Shown here: piece after piece, positions 34,571 to 42,827 of the stretch
Position numbering within the stretch: the first letter of the stretch is position 1
Layout of the letters: every line of letters begins with the position of its first letter
Assembly (NCBI GenBank): GCA_023392615.1
Contig: JAEVYT010000039.1
Coordinates: forward strand, 186,001-250,000
DNA length: 64,000 nucleotides
Reading direction: 5' to 3'
Source of the DNA: Bacillota bacterium
Lineage (GTDB): Bacteria > Bacillota > Clostridia > Lachnospirales > Lachnospiraceae
The notes under the pieces: model-generated
What the model was told of the DNA's origin: nothing
What the model saw: the letters and a program-made list of their open reading frames with translations, nothing else
Database searches by the model: none
Program-made: the position numbers and the translations under genes

Positions 34571-37063
34571 TTACATCAACGTAGAAAATACATTTAATAT
34601 CTTCTGATAAAACTTGATATAAAATGGTCTGTTTTTCCATTCCTCATAAGTAACCTCATGACACTGTTCCATTGTGGCCAACAGATCTTCTCTAATGGTG
34701 TTTATAGTATCCTTATCACACATCCACACACCACATTCATAATGAAGATGGAAACTGCGATAATCCATATTGATGGTACCGACGATACCACAGTCCTCAT
34801 TAATAATTGTTTTCGCATGAATAAAGCCTGGCGTATATTCAAAAATACGCACACCCGCCGCCAGTAACCTGCCATAGTTATAATTCGTAAGTACTTTTAC
34901 ATTCTTCTTATCCGGGATGAATGGAGTGATGATACGGACATCTATTCCACTTGCTGCAGAAGTAATCAATGCGTCACGCATATCATCTTCAATTATAAGA
35001 TATGGAGTGGTAATGTACAATATCTTCTTCGCATAATAAATGGTTTGTTTATATGCATTCTCCACCGGATTTTTGGGATTGTTCGCCGGACCATCAGCAA
35101 TGACCTGACAATATACTTCATTTTGTTCAAATTGAACAGTAGGACGATATGGATTATAATCCATTGGTGGTTGTTCCGCACAAACCTCCCACATCTGAAG
35201 GAAGGTTATCGTTAATCCCCACACTGCATCCCCTTCAATTCGAACCGCATTATCCTTCCATGTTCCAAATCGTTGTACCAGATTTACATATTCATCCGCA
35301 AGATTCATTCCACCGGTAAATCCAACATTACCATCGACAACGATAATCTTCTGATGGGAGCGGTAATTCATATAGAGCTGATCCGTATACCTATATATCG
35401 GATTAAATACACGAACTTTAAACCCTTCATTTTCCAAACTTTTCTTAAAATATCTTGGCGTCCTGAGCATCGCACCGAAATCATCATACATAAAGAGAAC
35501 TTCTACGCCTTCCTTAATCTTTCTGACAAGCTTATCATGGATACGATTCCATAATACTCCCTCTCCGATGATAAAGAAGTTCATTAGAATAAATTTTTCC
35601 GCGTTATCAATTTCATTTTCAATTGCTGCAAACGCATCCTCTCCCATTGGATAATAATCCACTTTATTATTCTTATAAAGCGGATATCCATTAGACTCAA
35701 GATATCTTGTAATTCTACTCTTTGTTGGATATTTTTCTGAAAAACCCTCCATCACTTCATTGTTATATTCAATGAACTTATTTCCTCTTTGTATCTTACT
35801 TAGTATGGATTGATCGATTTTTTTTCTACGCATATTACCCCATAACACAAACATGATATGTCCGGTAATGGGTAGTGCTGCAATAATACATATCCAACTA
35901 ATTTTATAAGAAGCATTTCTGTTATCATTCACCAAACCAATTACAATGATAATACTTAAAATCTGCACAGCTGTATATATATATAACGTGTATTCCCTAA
36001 CCACAAGAGTTAAATAGATTATTAATGTAAACTGGACTAATACCAGTAATCCTACCAGCGCACCACGAAAGAACCCACTCAAGTAGCTTTTAATTCTGCC
36101 TGTAACTTCCTCTCTTATGTCCTTTACTTCATCTCTTATGTCCTTACCCAATTCAAGTACTCCCTTTCTGTTCATCTTCTCACGCAAATCACCTAAAGCC
36201 TCTTCCATCTTGCTAATTCTCATTGTAGGGAACGCTTTTAAGAGACGAATATGAGACTTGTGAAGTTTTATATTCTGATATCGTTTGATAAACTCTCTCA
36301 TTTTTTGATCAATCTCACGTTTCGATATCTTTAGTTCCGCTACACTAAGTCGCTTGCTTGGTTTTACATTACTTAATTTGCTCTCCAGTGCTTCCTTTAC
36401 TTCATTAAATACTCCTAACATTCTTAGGTTAGAAATTCTATCCCTTAGTTCCTCACGTGTTTCATATAATTTCACTGAACCGACAAATTCTGTTACATCC
36501 TGTCTCAAACTAAGTATCTTAGTAAGTATTTTATCAAATTTAACTGTAAACGTAATTGCAAAGGTAACATCAATAAGTAAGAGTATTACCAACACATATC
36601 CAATAATTTCACCGATTTCTCTTGGAATTATTCCAATCATTGTATTAATCCAAGGTTGCAAAATATGTATCATAATAAGTGCAAGCATTCCCCAGAATAA
36701 AGATACCGGAAGACATATTCTACCCTTTATATTAAATGGAATCCCACTGTAGTCCCACCATCTGGTTCGAAATACAAGTTCCATAATGATAGAGGTAATA
36801 TACTCTAGAAAGGTCGCTAAGAACATTCCCCCAAAAAATATAAATATCCAGTTCTCCCTGACGTCCCAAAAACTAAGATAAACAAACATAGCCCCGAATC
36901 CATAGATTGGAATAATAGGTCCAGTCAAAAACCCTCTATTAATCAATGATTTCTTTTGGACAGACATAAGTATGCTTTCATAAACCCAACCAATTACCCC
37001 ATACATTAGAAACATATAAAAAATATAATACAAATCAATACCAAACAGTCTGTAATTCCACAT
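34571..37063 (-). CDS. CmpB-like membrane domain fused to cardiolipin synthase
   Basis: The single 830-residue frame joins two families. Residues 1 to about 200 form a multi-helix membrane domain with GVIGWVYESI, NRGFLTGPIIPIYGFGA and GRICLPVSLFWG, the pattern of the CmpB family (PF06541). A helical, charged linker runs to about 310. The rest is a bacterial cardiolipin synthase with two N-terminal membrane helices and two phospholipase-D HKD motifs (RSHQKIIVVDGNVGFTGGMN and IHAKTIINEDCGIVGTINMD), which condenses two phosphatidylglycerols. Both halves are intact, so this is a true fusion and not a read-through error. The start is ATG at 37063. Confidence 0.9.
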   Translation of the reverse strand: MWNYRLFGIDLYYIFYMFLMYGVIGWVYESILMSVQKKSLINRGFLTGPIIPIYGFGAMFVYLSFWDVRENWIFIFFGGMFLATFLEYITSIIMELVFRTRWWDYSGIPFNIKGRICLPVSLFWGMLALIMIHILQPWINTMIGIIPREIGEIIGYVLVILLLIDVTFAITFTVKFDKILTKILSLRQDVTEFVGSVKLYETREELRDRISNLRMLGVFNEVKEALESKLSNVKPSKRLSVAELKISKREIDQKMREFIKRYQNIKLHKSHIRLLKAFPTMRISKMEEALGDLREKMNRKGVLELGKDIRDEVKDIREEVTGRIKSYLSGFFRGALVGLLVLVQFTLIIYLTLVVREYTLYIYTAVQILSIIIVIGLVNDNRNASYKISWICIIAALPITGHIMFVLWGNMRRKKIDQSILSKIQRGNKFIEYNNEVMEGFSEKYPTKSRITRYLESNGYPLYKNNKVDYYPMGEDAFAAIENEIDNAEKFILMNFFIIGEGVLWNRIHDKLVRKIKEGVEVLFMYDDFGAMLRTPRYFKKSLENEGFKVRVFNPIYRYTDQLYMNYRSHQKIIVVDGNVGFTGGMNLADEYVNLVQRFGTWKDNAVRIEGDAVWGLTITFLQMWEVCAEQPPMDYNPYRPTVQFEQNEVYCQVIADGPANNPKNPVENAYKQTIYYAKKILYITTPYLIIEDDMRDALITSAASGIDVRIITPFIPDKKNVKVLTNYNYGRLLAAGVRIFEYTPGFIHAKTIINEDCGIVGTINMDYRSFHLHYECGVWMCDKDTINTIREDLLATMEQCHEVTYEEWKNRPFYIKFYQKILNVFSTLM

Positions 37064-37255
37064 TTTCTAACATCCCCCCATTGTAATGCCAGACTTTGAT
37101 CCATTATCGTTCTTCTTCGTTTCAATCTTCTTATCTCTTTCCAGCTTAACATACTTATGATACAATTGGTCAAGTAGAAGAAATAATTTCAATCAATTAT
37201 AGTCAATTTTATTGTTAATTGACATTCTAACACAAAAAGGATAGGAGGAAAACCC

Positions 37256-38386
37256 TTGATAACAAGACAATTTTCGATAAATCAAACTCCTCTGTATCCC
37301 TTCGAACAGCAGTATGATATAAATAGGATTGCTTTCTTTGATATTGAAACCACAGGTTTTGCTGCGGATACCACTTATCTATACCTAATAGGGTGTGCTT
37401 ATTATCAGGATTCTTCCTTTTATCTCGTACAGTGGTTTTCAGAAGGAATAAAGGATGAGCCCCTATTGCTACATGCATTTTTTGACTTTATAAAGACTCA
37501 TGACATATTAATCCACTACAATGGTAATGGATTTGATATCCCTTATCTACAACGAAAATGTGAAGCCCTTCACCTTGAATATTCCTTTGATAATATAACA
37601 AGCATCGATTTATACAAACGCATTCTTCCTTATAAAAAGATATTTGGGCTGAAAAGCTTTAAATTAAAATCCATTGAAAATTTTCTAAATATTTCACGTA
37701 AAGATACTTTTGATGGGGGCGATTTAATCCAGGTATATTCTAGCTTCCTTGGAAAACGGAATTTTGAAAATCTTTGGAGAAAGCGTAACCCTGAACTTTC
37801 CCTCTCTGTTCCAACCGAATCAGAGGAAATGTTAAATCAACTACTTCTTCATAATGAGGATGATATTAAAGGATTAATTAACATTAGTACAATTATATAT
37901 TATACCGATTTATTTGAGAAACCGATCCATGTTTATCAAGCTAGAGTGGAAGGTGATATCTTAAAAATTCATTATGAAATATCCGGTACCCTTCCTGTAC
38001 CGATTACCTTTGGCACAGATCTTGCTCACTTAGCAGCAAATCAAAACAAAGCAGTGCTTCAGGTACGTATCTATGAGGGAGAACTAAAGCACTTTTATGA
38101 GGACTATAAGGATTACTATTATCTACCGGCTGAAGATTATGCGATTCACAAAAGTCTGGCTACTTACGTAGACAAGGATTATCGCGTTAAGGCAAAGCCC
38201 GCAACATGTTATACTAGAAAAGAAGGCATCTTTGTCCCTCAATATGAGTATTTAATTACACCATATTTTAAATTTAAACATCAGGATAAATTGTCCTTTC
38301 TTGAGGTTCATACTGACTTTTTATTACAGGAGGAGAATTTAGAACTGTATGTAAAAGGTATGATGGGATGGATGTTGAATAAATAG
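37256..38386 (+). CDS. YprB-like ribonuclease H-fold exonuclease
   Basis: The 376-residue protein has an RNase H-like 3'-5' exonuclease domain (PF13482 type) in its first half: FFDIETTGFAADTTYLYLIGC with the first DxE, HYNGNGFDIPYLQRK with the middle Asp, and LLLHNEDDIKGLINI with a late Asp. The second half is a family-specific extension of unknown fold. YprB in Bacillus is of the same type and its substrate is not settled. Translation starts at TTG 37256, 9 nt after AGGAGG. It is transcribed alone, divergent from the cardiolipin synthase. Confidence 0.85.
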   Translation: MITRQFSINQTPLYPFEQQYDINRIAFFDIETTGFAADTTYLYLIGCAYYQDSSFYLVQWFSEGIKDEPLLLHAFFDFIKTHDILIHYNGNGFDIPYLQRKCEALHLEYSFDNITSIDLYKRILPYKKIFGLKSFKLKSIENFLNISRKDTFDGGDLIQVYSSFLGKRNFENLWRKRNPELSLSVPTESEEMLNQLLLHNEDDIKGLINISTIIYYTDLFEKPIHVYQARVEGDILKIHYEISGTLPVPITFGTDLAHLAANQNKAVLQVRIYEGELKHFYEDYKDYYYLPAEDYAIHKSLATYVDKDYRVKAKPATCYTRKEGIFVPQYEYLITPYFKFKHQDKLSFLEVHTDFLLQEENLELYVKGMMGWMLNK

Positions 38387-38508
38387 TTACAGTAAATCCC
38401 ATCTATTGCGGATTTTCTAGTGATAATAACATATCATGACACGGTTCAACACATATCTGCTTCTTTTGAATATACTGGTTAGTATAAGACATGAAAGGAG
38501 GTATTTAT

Positions 38509-38565
38509 ATGTGTTGTTGTCGTAGACGTAGACGTAGAAGACGTTGTTGTTGCTTTTTCTGTTAA
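38509..38565 (+). CDS. 18-residue Cys/Arg-rich micro-ORF
   Basis: A short frame encodes Met, three Cys, eight Arg, three Cys, two Phe and a final Cys before TAA. A perfect ribosome site AAAGGAGG lies 7 nt before the ATG, which argues strongly for translation. The Arg codons alternate CGT and AGA. It lies 123 bp after the YprB-like gene and its transcript would end at the terminator at 38694-38726. I recognise no family. It could be a leader peptide that senses charged tRNA-Arg or tRNA-Cys, a nucleic-acid- or metal-binding microprotein, or part of a small RNA with a short ORF. No confident promoter was found. Confidence 0.65.
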   Translation: MCCCRRRRRRRRCCCFFC

Positions 38566-38948
38566 TCTTAAAGTTGATAATTTTACAGAATGTACATTAG
38601 CATATCCTCGTGCTAAATCAAATTGGTAAAACCGAAGTACTTCATTTTCATGAGTGTACCTCAGACATGTGTAAATTTTGATAAAATAGAAAGACCTTGC
38701 ACTTAACGTGGCAAGGTTTTTCTTTATGTTACAAATAATTTTCTCTTTATCAATATAAGTCTTGTCTGATAATTATTTAAAAAACGAATATAAACAGATA
38801 ATACCTTACTAAATGTACGAATTTATTCTAAGTAAATCCCACATATGGTGGACGTATATGGATATATTAGATATAAAATGAAAAAATATATCGTAAAACT
38901 ATTGCCTATTTTAATCAAGACCTATATTATGAATTAGGTAAATGGTAA
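38566..38948. other. Gene-free stretch between micro-ORF and gdhA
   Basis: This stretch holds the likely 3' part of the micro-ORF transcript with short palindromes (AATGTACATT at 38580-38589, TTAGCA/TGCTAA at 38594-38613), its terminator, and then the gdhA upstream region. A 22-nt motif at 38831 resembles one at 38391, upstream of the micro-ORF, in 18 of 22 positions. Confidence 0.5.
38694..38726 (+). terminator. Rho-independent terminator after micro-ORF
   Basis: ACCTTGC and GCAAGGT pair, extended by AC/GT around a short loop, followed by TTTTCTTT. It lies about 130 nt after the micro-ORF stop and well before gdhA. Confidence 0.8.
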
Positions 38949-38971
38949 GAAGATACAAAGGGGTATCTTCT
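38948..38971 (+). promoter_or_regulatory. Hairpin in gdhA leader
   Basis: Perfect 9-bp arms AGAAGATAC and GTATCTTCT enclose a 6-nt loop, followed by ATTTTG, 42 bp before the gdhA start. The U-tract is too poor for a strong terminator; it may be a weak attenuator or a stabilising 5' hairpin. Confidence 0.45.
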
Positions 38972-39013
38972 ATTTTGCTATTTATAAACTATTTAATCAA
39001 AGGAGATTAAAAA

Positions 39014-40348
39014 ATGAAGTACGTTGACGAGATAATGGATCTGGTGGTTAAAAAAAATCCAGCAGAACCAGAATTCCACCAAGCAGTAAAAGAAGTGTTA
39101 GATTCTTTAGCCACTGTAATTGAAGCGAATGAAGAGAAGTACCGAAAAGAAGGACTTCTCGAAAGACTAGTAGAGCCTGACAGACAGATTAAATTCAGAG
39201 TGCCTTGGGTTGATGACAGCGGTAAGGTACAAGTTAACACCGGTTACCGTGTACAATTTAATAATGCGATTGGACCTTACAAGGGTGGTTTACGATTACA
39301 TCCATCCGTTAATATCGGCATTATTAAATTTCTTGGATTTGAACAAATATTCAAGAATTCACTTACCGGCCTACCAATTGGAGGCGGTAAGGGCGGATCT
39401 GATTTTGATCCCAAAGGGAAATCTGACCGAGAAGTATTAGCGTTCTGCACAAGTTTCATTACAGAATTATACAAATATATTGGTGCCGATGTTGATGTTC
39501 CGGCAGGCGATATCGGTACGGGTGCAAGAGAAATTGGTTATATGTATGGTCAGTACAAGAAAATTACCGGGGCGTACGAAGGTGTATTAACCGGAAAAGG
39601 ATTAACATATGGTGGTTCCTTAGCAAGAACTGAAGCAACCGGTTATGGATTACTGTATCTGGTTGAAGAAATGTTAAAGTGCAACGGAATAGACATGAAG
39701 GATAAAATATGCACCGTATCCGGCTCCGGTAATGTTGCAATCTATGCGATCCAAAAAGCATCTCAATTAGGTGCCAAATGCGTAACTTGCAGTGATTCGA
39801 ATGGTTGGGTATATGATCCGGATGGTATTGATGTAGCTGTACTTAAGGAACTCAAGGAAGTACAAAGAGCTAGATTAACAGAATACAAAAAATATAGACC
39901 TAATTCAGAATATCACGAAGGCAGAGGCGTATGGACCGTAAAGTGTGATATTGCCCTTCCTTGCGCTACTCAGAATGAACTTCATCTTGATGATGCGAAA
40001 GCACTCGTTGCAAACGGTTGTTTCGCAGTAGCGGAAGGTGCTAATATGCCTACTACCTTAGAAGCCACAAAATACTTCTTAGATAACAAGGTATTATTTG
40101 CTCCTGGTAAAGCTGCTAATGCAGGTGGTGTTGCGACATCAGCATTGGAGATGACCCAAAACAGCGAAAGATTAAGTTGGACATTTGAAGAAGTTGATGC
40201 AAAGTTAAATCAAATTATGATTAACATATTCCATAGCATGGATAACGCTGCTAAACGATATAATGTAGCCGGCAACTATGTAGTCGGAGCTAATATTGCA
40301 GGTTTTGAAAAAGTAGCAAATGCAATGATGGCGCAGGGAATCTGGTAG
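39014..40348 (+). CDS. gdhA: NADP-type glutamate dehydrogenase
   Basis: The 444-residue hexameric-type enzyme interconverts 2-oxoglutarate plus ammonium and glutamate. The glutamate-binding block GPYKGGLRLHPSVN, the catalytic Lys region GLPIGGGKGGSDFDPKGKSD, and the dinucleotide motif SGSGNVAIYA are all present. Length and motifs fit the NADP-dependent assimilatory group. The ATG has AAAGGAG 7 nt upstream. The gene is monocistronic with a hairpin in its leader and a MITE-like element just downstream. Confidence 0.96.
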   Translation: MKYVDEIMDLVVKKNPAEPEFHQAVKEVLDSLATVIEANEEKYRKEGLLERLVEPDRQIKFRVPWVDDSGKVQVNTGYRVQFNNAIGPYKGGLRLHPSVNIGIIKFLGFEQIFKNSLTGLPIGGGKGGSDFDPKGKSDREVLAFCTSFITELYKYIGADVDVPAGDIGTGAREIGYMYGQYKKITGAYEGVLTGKGLTYGGSLARTEATGYGLLYLVEEMLKCNGIDMKDKICTVSGSGNVAIYAIQKASQLGAKCVTCSDSNGWVYDPDGIDVAVLKELKEVQRARLTEYKKYRPNSEYHEGRGVWTVKCDIALPCATQNELHLDDAKALVANGCFAVAEGANMPTTLEATKYFLDNKVLFAPGKAANAGGVATSALEMTQNSERLSWTFEEVDAKLNQIMINIFHSMDNAAKRYNVAGNYVVGANIAGFEKVANAMMAQGIW

Positions 40349-40397
40349 AATATAATTAACATAAGCGATGACACGTTACTATCGCACTAAAGGGATA

Positions 40398-40580
40398 TTG
40401 CAAAATAAAATTCTATTTAGGAACAATGTTAATAGCCTCACACACAGGCCGGAAGGACAGTATTGTATTTCGCTGTCGTACATAAAAGTACGCCTTCTAA
40501 AATACAAAATTATGCATACAGCCTCCAAACAGTGCATTATGGCAATATAACATTGTTCCTACAAATAATTTATTTTGCAA
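40398..40580. mobile_element. 183-bp MITE-like element with long terminal inverted repeats
   Basis: About 40-nt ends at 40398-40437 and 40541-40580 are inverted copies of each other, with exact blocks TTGCAAAATAAA at the outer ends and AGGAACAATGTTA inside and a few mismatches and gaps between. The core has small hairpins (GACAG/CTGTC and GTAC/GTAC) and no convincing gene. No target-site duplication was recognised. It sits between gdhA and the convergent rpmF. A large bidirectional terminator or structured RNA is the alternative. Confidence 0.55.
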
Positions 40581-40632
40581 CATCTTAATGATCTGCTCAT
40601 TAGCATGAATAGATGTTTAAACTTTCTTCACG

Positions 40633-40665
40633 AAAAAAGGCCTTTCGGAAATCCCGAAAGGCCTT
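40633..40665 (-). terminator. Rho-independent terminator of rpmF operon
   Basis: Perfect 12-bp arms AAGGCCTTTCGG and CCGAAAGGCCTT with a 5-nt loop; on the minus strand the stem is followed by a run of T. It lies 12 bp after the rpmF stop. Confidence 0.93.
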
Positions 40666-40676
40666 GGTTAATTTAA

Positions 40677-40859
40677 TTATTCTGCAGAAGCGATGATTTC
40701 TTTCTTGTTGTAAGAACCACAAGATTTACATACTCTATGAGGAACCATAAGCTCTCCACATTTGCTACATTTAACTAAGTTAGGAGCAGTCATCTTCCAG
40801 TTAGCTCTACGGCTATCTCTTCTACCTTTTGAATGTTTACCCTTAGGACAAATAGACAT
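40677..40859 (-). CDS. rpmF: 50S ribosomal protein L32
   Basis: From ATG at 40859 the 60-residue protein begins MSICPKGKHSKGRRDSRRAN and carries a zinc ribbon with CSKCG and CKSCG. The frame is also open from a GTG two codons earlier, but AAGGAGG lies 7 nt before the ATG. It is the zinc-binding (C+) form of L32. It directly follows yceD, the usual arrangement, and a strong terminator ends the operon; no plsX or fabH follows. Confidence 0.95.
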   Translation of the reverse strand: MSICPKGKHSKGRRDSRRANWKMTAPNLVKCSKCGELMVPHRVCKSCGSYNKKEIIASAE

Positions 40860-40861
40860 TG

Positions 40862-41389
40862 TCACACCTCCTTAAAATTCTTGAAAATATCTCGGATTAC
40901 TGACATTCTGGGATCATAATTATAAGTATCACAGTCACAAGATTTCTCATTTAAATTAGTTCCGCAATTCTTGCAAATTCCCTTGCAATCCTCACTGCAT
41001 AACAGCTTCATGGGAAAACCAATTAAGATTTCATCATAAATCAATGTGTCTACATCCAGATTGTATCCAATAATATAATTTGTTTCATCCAAACCCTCTG
41101 CTCTTTCCTCATCTGAGAGGCTAAAATCAACCTCTTTTTGAATCTCGATATTCATTGGATATATCATATCCTTTAAACATCTACCGCAGAACAGGGTCAG
41201 AGAAATATTCGTACCGCCCTCAATTAAAACTCTCTTGCTACCAAGATTCGTAATTGTTAGGCTCACAGGTTCCTTATGAGCGAACTCATAGGTCGTTCCC
41301 ATATAATCGAAACCTTCCAATTCTATAGGGGCATTGATTTGTACTACCTTATCGTTAGTAGTCATTATTTCTGACAAAGATATTAGCAT
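40862..41389 (-). CDS. yceD: YceD/DUF177 family protein
   Basis: The 175-residue protein belongs to DUF177. The C-terminal part has the conserved Cys-rich block LCSEDCKGICKNCGTNLNEKSCDC, and the N-terminal half carries CGRCL. YceD has been linked to 23S rRNA and large-subunit maturation, and its gene is nearly always upstream of rpmF, as here with 2 bp between them. The ATG follows GGAGAG. A consensus promoter and a leader hairpin lie just upstream. Confidence 0.92.
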   Translation of the reverse strand: MLISLSEIMTTNDKVVQINAPIELEGFDYMGTTYEFAHKEPVSLTITNLGSKRVLIEGGTNISLTLFCGRCLKDMIYPMNIEIQKEVDFSLSDEERAEGLDETNYIIGYNLDVDTLIYDEILIGFPMKLLCSEDCKGICKNCGTNLNEKSCDCDTYNYDPRMSVIRDIFKNFKEV

Positions 41390-41419
41390 TTAATCTCTCC
41401 GAATATTCACTGCATGATT

Positions 41420-41442
41420 AAGAACTCAGTGGGTGAGTTCTT
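41420..41442 (-). promoter_or_regulatory. Leader hairpin of yceD-rpmF
   Basis: Perfect 9-bp arms AAGAACTCA and TGAGTTCTT with a 5-nt loop lie in the 5' leader, about 30 nt before the yceD start. A competing 8-bp pairing of CAGTGGGT (41427-41434) with ACCCACTG (41463-41470) exists in the DNA, but the second arm lies in the promoter spacer and so outside the transcript. Confidence 0.5.
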
Positions 41443-41456
41443 TACGCACTTCTTGT

Positions 41457-41485
41457 ATTATACCCACTGTGTTATTATTTGTCAA
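41457..41485 (-). promoter_or_regulatory. Consensus sigma-A promoter of yceD-rpmF
   Basis: On the minus strand TTGACA and TATAAT are both perfect and are separated by 17 bp. The expected start leaves a leader of about 60 nt that holds the hairpin at 41420-41442. Confidence 0.88.
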
Positions 41486-41536
41486 CGATAAAATAAGAAT
41501 TCTGTACAATTTGACCAGATTCTATTTTATAGTTTT

Positions 41537-42730
41537 TTATTTTGCTAACGCCACTGTTTCACGTGCGATTGCCAATTCCTCATTGGTAGGAACGATGCAA
41601 ACCTTAACTTTAGAAGAGGTAGTAGTAATCATAGTCTCTTTACTCTTTGTGCAGTTTGTAGCTAAATCGATTGTAATACCTAAGTAGCCAAGGTACTGGC
41701 AAACCCATTCTCTTACTCTCCAGTCATTCTCACCAACACCTGCTGTAAATGCAATTACATCTACACCGTTCATTGCTGCAACATAACTACCGATATATTT
41801 TGCTACGCGGTAAGTAAATACGTCAAATGCAACAATCGCGTTCTGGTTACCAATATCCATCGCATCATTAATATCACGGAAATCGCTGGATACGGAAGAC
41901 ATACCCTGGATACCGGATTCTTTATTTAATACATTCATGATTTGATCAATTGTTTTATTTTCCTTCTTAGCAATGAAATCAATAATAGAAGGATCGATAT
42001 CACCACTTCTGGTTCCCATTACAAGACCTGCAAGAGGAGTGAATCCCATGCTGGTATCAATGGATTTGCCGTTTAATACTGCAGAGATACTTGCGCCGTT
42101 ACCTAAATGGCAAACAATAATTTTAGAGTTATTAATATCAAGACCGCAGAACTCTGCTGCTCTCTTTGATACAAAGCTATGGCTTGTACCGTGGAAACCA
42201 TATTTACGGATTTTATAATTATCATAGTATGCCTGAGGAAGTCCGTATAAATAAGCCTTCGGAGGCATTGTCTGATGGAATGATGTATCAAACACTGCAA
42301 CCATAGGAACGTTTGGCATTAAATTCTTGCATGCACGGATTCCGATTAAGTTAGCTGGATTATGAAGAGGTGCTAAATCGTTACAAGCCTCAATACCTGC
42401 AATTACTTCTTCGTCAATAATTGTAGAAGTAGCGAACTTCTCACCACCATGAACAACTCTGTGACCAACAGCACCGATCTCCTCTAAAGAAGAGATTACA
42501 CCATATGTTTCATTTGTTAATGAATCAAGAACCAATTTGATTGCATCCTGGTGACTTTCCATATGCTTCTCAATTACGATTTTTTCTCCACCGTCAGGAG
42601 CATACTTTAAGTAAGCGGTTTCCTGGCCAATTCTCTCGCAAATACCAACTGCTAGAGCTTTCTCAGTTTCAGAATCGATCAACTGATACTTTAATGATGA
42701 ACTACCACAATTAATAACTAAAACTTTCAT
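41537..42730 (-). CDS. ackA: Acetate kinase
   Basis: The 397-residue ASKHA-fold kinase converts acetyl phosphate and ADP to acetate and ATP, the main energy-yielding step of acetate fermentation. VINCGSSSLKYQL at the N terminus, RVVHGG, VFDTSFHQTMP, HGTSHSFVS and the nucleotide-binding AFTAGVGEND are all present. It follows pta by 97 bp on the same strand, the classical pair. No strong terminator is visible after it, and yceD-rpmF downstream has its own promoter. Confidence 0.97.
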   Translation of the reverse strand: MKVLVINCGSSSLKYQLIDSETEKALAVGICERIGQETAYLKYAPDGGEKIVIEKHMESHQDAIKLVLDSLTNETYGVISSLEEIGAVGHRVVHGGEKFATSTIIDEEVIAGIEACNDLAPLHNPANLIGIRACKNLMPNVPMVAVFDTSFHQTMPPKAYLYGLPQAYYDNYKIRKYGFHGTSHSFVSKRAAEFCGLDINNSKIIVCHLGNGASISAVLNGKSIDTSMGFTPLAGLVMGTRSGDIDPSIIDFIAKKENKTIDQIMNVLNKESGIQGMSSVSSDFRDINDAMDIGNQNAIVAFDVFTYRVAKYIGSYVAAMNGVDVIAFTAGVGENDWRVREWVCQYLGYLGITIDLATNCTKSKETMITTTSSKVKVCIVPTNEELAIARETVALAK

Positions 42731-42827
42731 GAATACTTACCTCTTTTCTATTATTAACATGTTAATTGTTAATGCTTCCATGTTATATCACTATGCCTAT
42801 TATCTATTTATTTGCTTATAGAGCAAA

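Noticed and set aside
40368..40550. 60-codon ORF overlapping the MITE-like element
   Set aside because: It crosses the inverted repeat end, has no ribosome site and no conserved pattern.
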